Of a DNA stretch of 64,000 nt, positions 60,923 through 64,000 are shown in pieces. The notes beneath the pieces are model-generated. The model did not search any database, had not been told where the DNA came from, and saw nothing but the letters and a program-made list of their open reading frames with translations. Within the stretch, counting starts at the first letter, position 1, and each line of letters opens with the position of its first letter. The position numbers and the translations under genes are program-made. The DNA is from Planctomycetota bacterium (lineage in GTDB: Bacteria; Planctomycetota; UBA11346), in NCBI GenBank assembly GCA_013816485.1, contig JACDEI010000011.1, forward strand, positions 1-64,000, written 5' to 3'.

Positions 60923-61030
60923 CGCCGGTTGAAACCGGCGGTCCCGGGGCTGTCGCACTACAGATGACCCGCGTGCGCGAGGACTCTCCCGCCTTCGCGT
61001 GCGCCCGGGACCGCCGGATTCCAACCGGCG
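60923..61030. repeat. palindromic repeat between the argC and oxidoreductase genes
   Basis: Arms at 60923-60948 and 61004-61030 are inverted copies (cgccggttgaaaccggcggtcccggg type) with one insertion and one or two mismatches. Each arm is itself palindromic. The loop contains a repeated cgcgtgcgc. Confidence 0.85.
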
Positions 61031-61045
61031 AGACGTCACCGTCCG

Positions 61046-62899
61046 TCAGTTGCCAGCGAGCGCAGCGAACGCCCTACGAATAAACTCCCCACGCGTCACC
61101 GCCTGTGCCACCGCATCCGTCGGTACCCGTGCATCCACGGCAAGCTTCCGCCACCGTACAGCCGTTACCGCATCCATCGGCTTTTCCAACATCACTTCAT
61201 GGTTGGGATACGTCTCATTGTACTGCCCGCCGATGTTCTTTCCGCGTTTCGGTTTCTCGCCCTCGGCACGCACCTCCAGCCCATGCAATCCGCCCAGCAA
61301 CCCCCACCACTGCACCGCGGCAAAGTCGGGATGCCCCGGCAGCACATCGCTGGCGTAGATCGTCGCCGAGCCATCGATGTGCAGGCGACGTTGCAGGCGG
61401 ACGACATCGACCTGCTGGACGGTGGTCTTGTGGGTGATGGCTTCCACCGCCGCATGTCCGGCGGCCTGCCCCAGCGACATCCAGATCGGCTCCAGGCGCA
61501 ACGCACAGAAGCCGACGTGCGACGACGACACCGCCACCGGCACCAGCAGGTTGCTGGTCTTGAGCGGCACGATCACGCCATAGGGAATCTGATACGGCAT
61601 CACCACCTTGTAGAACTCACCGGTGTGTTTGCCGCCGAACAGCGGGCCCTCATGGCTGGTGCCGTGGCAGTTGGGGCCGTACTCGCCCATGGCGATGCTG
61701 TCCGCATGCAGCACACAGCGCTGGTCGCCCGTGGCTTGGTCCATGTCGCCTTCGATGAATACGTGTTGTCCGACCAGCCGCCGCGCTTCACGGACATAGA
61801 GTTGTTCCGGCAGGTGGCCGTTGCTGGTGAACTCGTCGCGGCAGAGGCCATACTGCAACGCCTCGTCACGGTAGCGTGCCGGCACCGCGGGATCGTGCTG
61901 GAGAAAATACAGCAGGCCGAGGTTGTAGCGCACATGCTCGGCGAAGATGCGCGCTCGCGTTGTCGCATCACCATCCGGCCAGCCATGGTTGGCACCGGGC
62001 ATCGACAGCCGGGCGGCGGAGTGCGAGACATCGTTGATGTCGAACTTGCCGTTCGGCAGCTGTGGGAACTGCGCCTTGTAGATACCGGTGTCGCGCCCCG
62101 ACTTCTCGGTGAACACCGCTTTGAACGCATTTTTCTCCAGCAACGGCAGGATGCTGGCGAAATCCTCGCGGCGGTAACCGGCCGGTTCAGGGATGGCGAC
62201 GCGGTTGTCGGCAGCGTTGGTGAAGGTCAGGCGGAAGTTGTAGGCCTGGAGCTGGGCATCCGCTTGTTCGTGCGCCAGCGATTCACCGAACTGCGCACGA
62301 CCTTCGCGACCGACGCGCCAGAGTTCCCCCGCCAGCGCCATCAGGTCGCCTTCATAGGTGGCATCGATGTAGACCGTGGCTTTGACCGTGACGGCCTGCT
62401 GCTCAGGACCGAGCGCGGTGATGGCGCGTAGTTCCGACGCCGTGGTGGCCGACGAATCAGCCGCCTGGTTGCGCCGCAACACGTGCCGCGTCAGCACCCG
62501 GATGGTCGGCACCTCGGCGACCATGCGTTCCAGGACCAAGCGGTTGACGGCGGGTTCGGCATGCGTGCCGCGGTGGGTGTCCTTCACCTGGGGCGAGTCC
62601 TTACCGTATTTGTCGGCGTAGAACGCCTCCACCCGCTTGGTGAATTCCAGGAAGGTGCCCGTCAGGCCTTCGTAGGCGTGGTAGTCGGTATGCGTCAGGC
62701 CGTTGCTCACCAAGCCGCCGATCCAGGAGTACGGTTCGATCAGCACCACCTGTTTGCCCGCGCGTCCGGCGGCGAGCGCGGCGGCAATGCCGGCCGGGGT
62801 GCCGCCATAGATCGCCACGTCCGTGGTGATGTCCTCGCTAGGGGCGGTGGCGATCGACGACAGGACGAACAGCACGGACAACAGCTGGGCGAGACGCAT
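61046..62899 (-). CDS. exported FAD-dependent oxidoreductase (PF12831 type)
   Basis: 617 residues from the ATG at 62899. A hydrophobic N-terminus (LAQLLSVLFVLSSIATA) suggests export. FAD motif VAIYGGTPAGIAAALAAGRAGKQVVLIEP, SWIGGLVSNGL, VYIDATYEGDLMALAG, a long insert, and the C-terminal LEPIWMSLGQAAGHAA and HIDGS. This family is abundant in PVC bacteria and often oxidises sugars or amines outside the cytoplasm. It is divergent from a LacI regulator with a palindromic operator between them, which suggests sugar control. Confidence 0.88.
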   Translation of the reverse strand: MRLAQLLSVLFVLSSIATAPSEDITTDVAIYGGTPAGIAAALAAGRAGKQVVLIEPYSWIGGLVSNGLTHTDYHAYEGLTGTFLEFTKRVEAFYADKYGKDSPQVKDTHRGTHAEPAVNRLVLERMVAEVPTIRVLTRHVLRRNQAADSSATTASELRAITALGPEQQAVTVKATVYIDATYEGDLMALAGELWRVGREGRAQFGESLAHEQADAQLQAYNFRLTFTNAADNRVAIPEPAGYRREDFASILPLLEKNAFKAVFTEKSGRDTGIYKAQFPQLPNGKFDINDVSHSAARLSMPGANHGWPDGDATTRARIFAEHVRYNLGLLYFLQHDPAVPARYRDEALQYGLCRDEFTSNGHLPEQLYVREARRLVGQHVFIEGDMDQATGDQRCVLHADSIAMGEYGPNCHGTSHEGPLFGGKHTGEFYKVVMPYQIPYGVIVPLKTSNLLVPVAVSSSHVGFCALRLEPIWMSLGQAAGHAAVEAITHKTTVQQVDVVRLQRRLHIDGSATIYASDVLPGHPDFAAVQWWGLLGGLHGLEVRAEGEKPKRGKNIGGQYNETYPNHEVMLEKPMDAVTAVRWRKLAVDARVPTDAVAQAVTRGEFIRRAFAALAGN

Positions 62900-62965
62900 G
62901 AGAGGCTCCGGTGTGGTGGACGGGTTCATCACCCATCGTGTCGGATCTTGTCCGGGTTGCGCAGG

Positions 62966-62986
62966 TTCTACGTTCTCATCGTAGAA
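62966..62986 (+). promoter_or_regulatory. LacI-type operator between divergent genes
   Basis: A perfect 7-bp inverted repeat TTCTACG / CGTAGAA with a 7-nt centre. The last A is the A of the LacI ATG. It lies 67 bp upstream of the oxidoreductase start, so a regulator bound here could control both directions. Confidence 0.75.
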
Positions 62987-63993
62987 TGCCGAGCCCTCCA
63001 CCCACTATGCAGGACGTTGCCGAGGCCGCCGGCGTGCACCGCACCACGGTATCGCTGGCGCTGCGCGACAGCCCCAAGCTGCCGGCGGCGACCCGGGCGC
63101 ACGTGCAGGCGGTCGCCAAGCGTCTGGGCTATCGGCCAGATCCGCTGGTGTCGGCGCTCATGACCGCGCGCGTCAGTCGTCGCCATCCGGTGCATCAGGG
63201 CACGCTCGCCTTCCTCAGCAACGACACCAAGCGTCCGCCGGACTGGGCGCGTTTCCCGAAGTCGTATGGCCGGTTGTTTCGCGGCGCGGCTGAGCGCGCC
63301 ACGGAGCGCGGTTACGACCTCGCGCCGTTCTGGCTGCGTGAGCCTGGGCTCACCGGTGCGATGTTCTCACGCCAACTCAGCGATCGCGGCATCCACGGCC
63401 TGCTCATCGCGCCGCACAGTGGCTCGGACAACCGCATCGACCTCGACTGGTCGCGCTTTGCCGTGGTGGAGTTGGGCTACAACCTTGTCGAGCCGCAGGT
63501 CCATCGCGTGGTGCACGACTACTTCGGCGCGATGAAACGTGTCTGGCACGAGGTGCTGGCGCGCGGTCATCAGCGCATCGGTTTTCTGCTGCCAGAAAAC
63601 GCGGTGACCAAGACCCGGCACCTGTTGCGTGCGGCCTTCATCGATGCCCAGCAGTTGTTGCCACCGGACGCGCGCCTGCCGATCCTGTCGCCACCACGCC
63701 TGACGCAGGACGTCATCGATCCGTGGCTTGAACGCGGACAGCCCGACGCCGTGATTATCGGCGGCATCCAGTACCCTGGGTCGCCGCCGTCGTTCCGCAT
63801 TCCACGCCGCATCCCGGTGTTCAACCTTGACTGCGTGCGCCGCGGCGGTGGTGACGTGGGCATCTTCCAAGACTGGCCGGCGATGGGCGCGATCGGCGTT
63901 GATCTGCTGATCGCGCAAATGGGCCGCGGTGAATATGGTCTGCCAGCGCAGCCGTACTCGGTGTTGGTTGCGGGGCATTGGCAGGCGGGTTGA
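62986..63993 (+). CDS. LacI-family transcriptional regulator
   Basis: 335 residues from the ATG at 62986; a later Met at 63007 is possible. N-terminal helix-turn-helix TMQDVAEAAGVHRTTVSLALRDSP with the hinge ...AVAKRLGYRPDPLVSALMTA. The ligand domain has GHQRIGFLLPE and a short Pro-rich loop. The sequence style is that of LacI regulators common in Verrucomicrobiota/Planctomycetota. It probably represses the divergent oxidoreductase and itself through the 62966-62986 palindrome, released by a sugar ligand. Confidence 0.92.
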   Translation: MPSPPPTMQDVAEAAGVHRTTVSLALRDSPKLPAATRAHVQAVAKRLGYRPDPLVSALMTARVSRRHPVHQGTLAFLSNDTKRPPDWARFPKSYGRLFRGAAERATERGYDLAPFWLREPGLTGAMFSRQLSDRGIHGLLIAPHSGSDNRIDLDWSRFAVVELGYNLVEPQVHRVVHDYFGAMKRVWHEVLARGHQRIGFLLPENAVTKTRHLLRAAFIDAQQLLPPDARLPILSPPRLTQDVIDPWLERGQPDAVIIGGIQYPGSPPSFRIPRRIPVFNLDCVRRGGGDVGIFQDWPAMGAIGVDLLIAQMGRGEYGLPAQPYSVLVAGHWQAG

Positions 63994-64000
63994 GGATAAC

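Overview
The window is G+C-rich bacterial DNA, read with the standard bacterial code (TGA is a stop throughout). It comes from a Gram-negative, probably PVC-group organism (Planctomycetota/Verrucomicrobiota-like). The envelope is diderm: there is an Omp85-type barrel, there are lipoprotein signals, and there are many Sec signal peptides. The PVC assignment is inference. It rests on a DUF1592-type c-type cytochrome protein paired with a DUF1552 protein, a DUF1080 (3-keto-disaccharide hydrolase family) protein, an exported FAD-dependent oxidoreductase beside a LacI regulator, duplicated FGE/SUMF1 domains, and many secreted glycosidases. No species can be named.

Layout. 1-3 kb: a translationally coupled set (partial gene, alpha/beta hydrolase, double-FGE lipoprotein). 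3-9 kb: a GH2 glycosidase and dTDP-sugar genes (rmlA, GT2, rmlB) interrupted by a convergent SDR gene. 9-16 kb: DHH phosphoesterase, a large exported protein, fusA, a methyltransferase, a DUF2934 protein. 16-26 kb: a response regulator/RsbW-like fusion, a DUF1080 protein, asd, an MDR oxidoreductase, denD with a LtnD-like partner, an alkaline-phosphatase-superfamily enzyme, purM, an AmaP-like protein and a cupin. 26-36 kb: Omp85 barrel, pgi, a glycosyltransferase/methyltransferase group, Nudix, and a pair of related exported proteins. 36-46 kb: sthA, a LON-domain protein, a DUF5060-type glycosidase, a hybrid histidine kinase and a GntR/LacI-type regulator. 46-51 kb: an unusual DEAD-box helicase, an amidase lipoprotein, tRNA-Leu(GAG) and a thioredoxin-fold protein. 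51-55 kb: the DUF1552/DUF1592 pair. 55-59 kb: the bufferin/gig-like operon. 59-64 kb: argC, an FAD-dependent oxidoreductase and a divergent LacI regulator with a visible operator.

The most interesting locus is 55.3-58.9 kb on the minus strand. An ECF sigma factor and a zinc-binding anti-sigma factor precede a secreted precursor of four 19-residue repeats with 12 evenly spaced cysteines. The precursor is followed by a DUF692 (MNIO) modifying enzyme, a DUF2063 partner and a DoxX membrane protein. This is the arrangement of bufferin (buf) and gold-induced (gig) metal-stress operons, here with an unusually long and regular core and an RNA hairpin between precursor and enzyme. The second highlight is a DEAD-box helicase that carries a Rho-N-like domain, two highly repetitive Arg-rich linkers and a GrpE-like head domain. 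The intergenic regions also hold several families of palindromic or tandem repeats, some of which reach into coding sequence, and several exported proteins end in a similar Pro-rich tail finishing in Phe.
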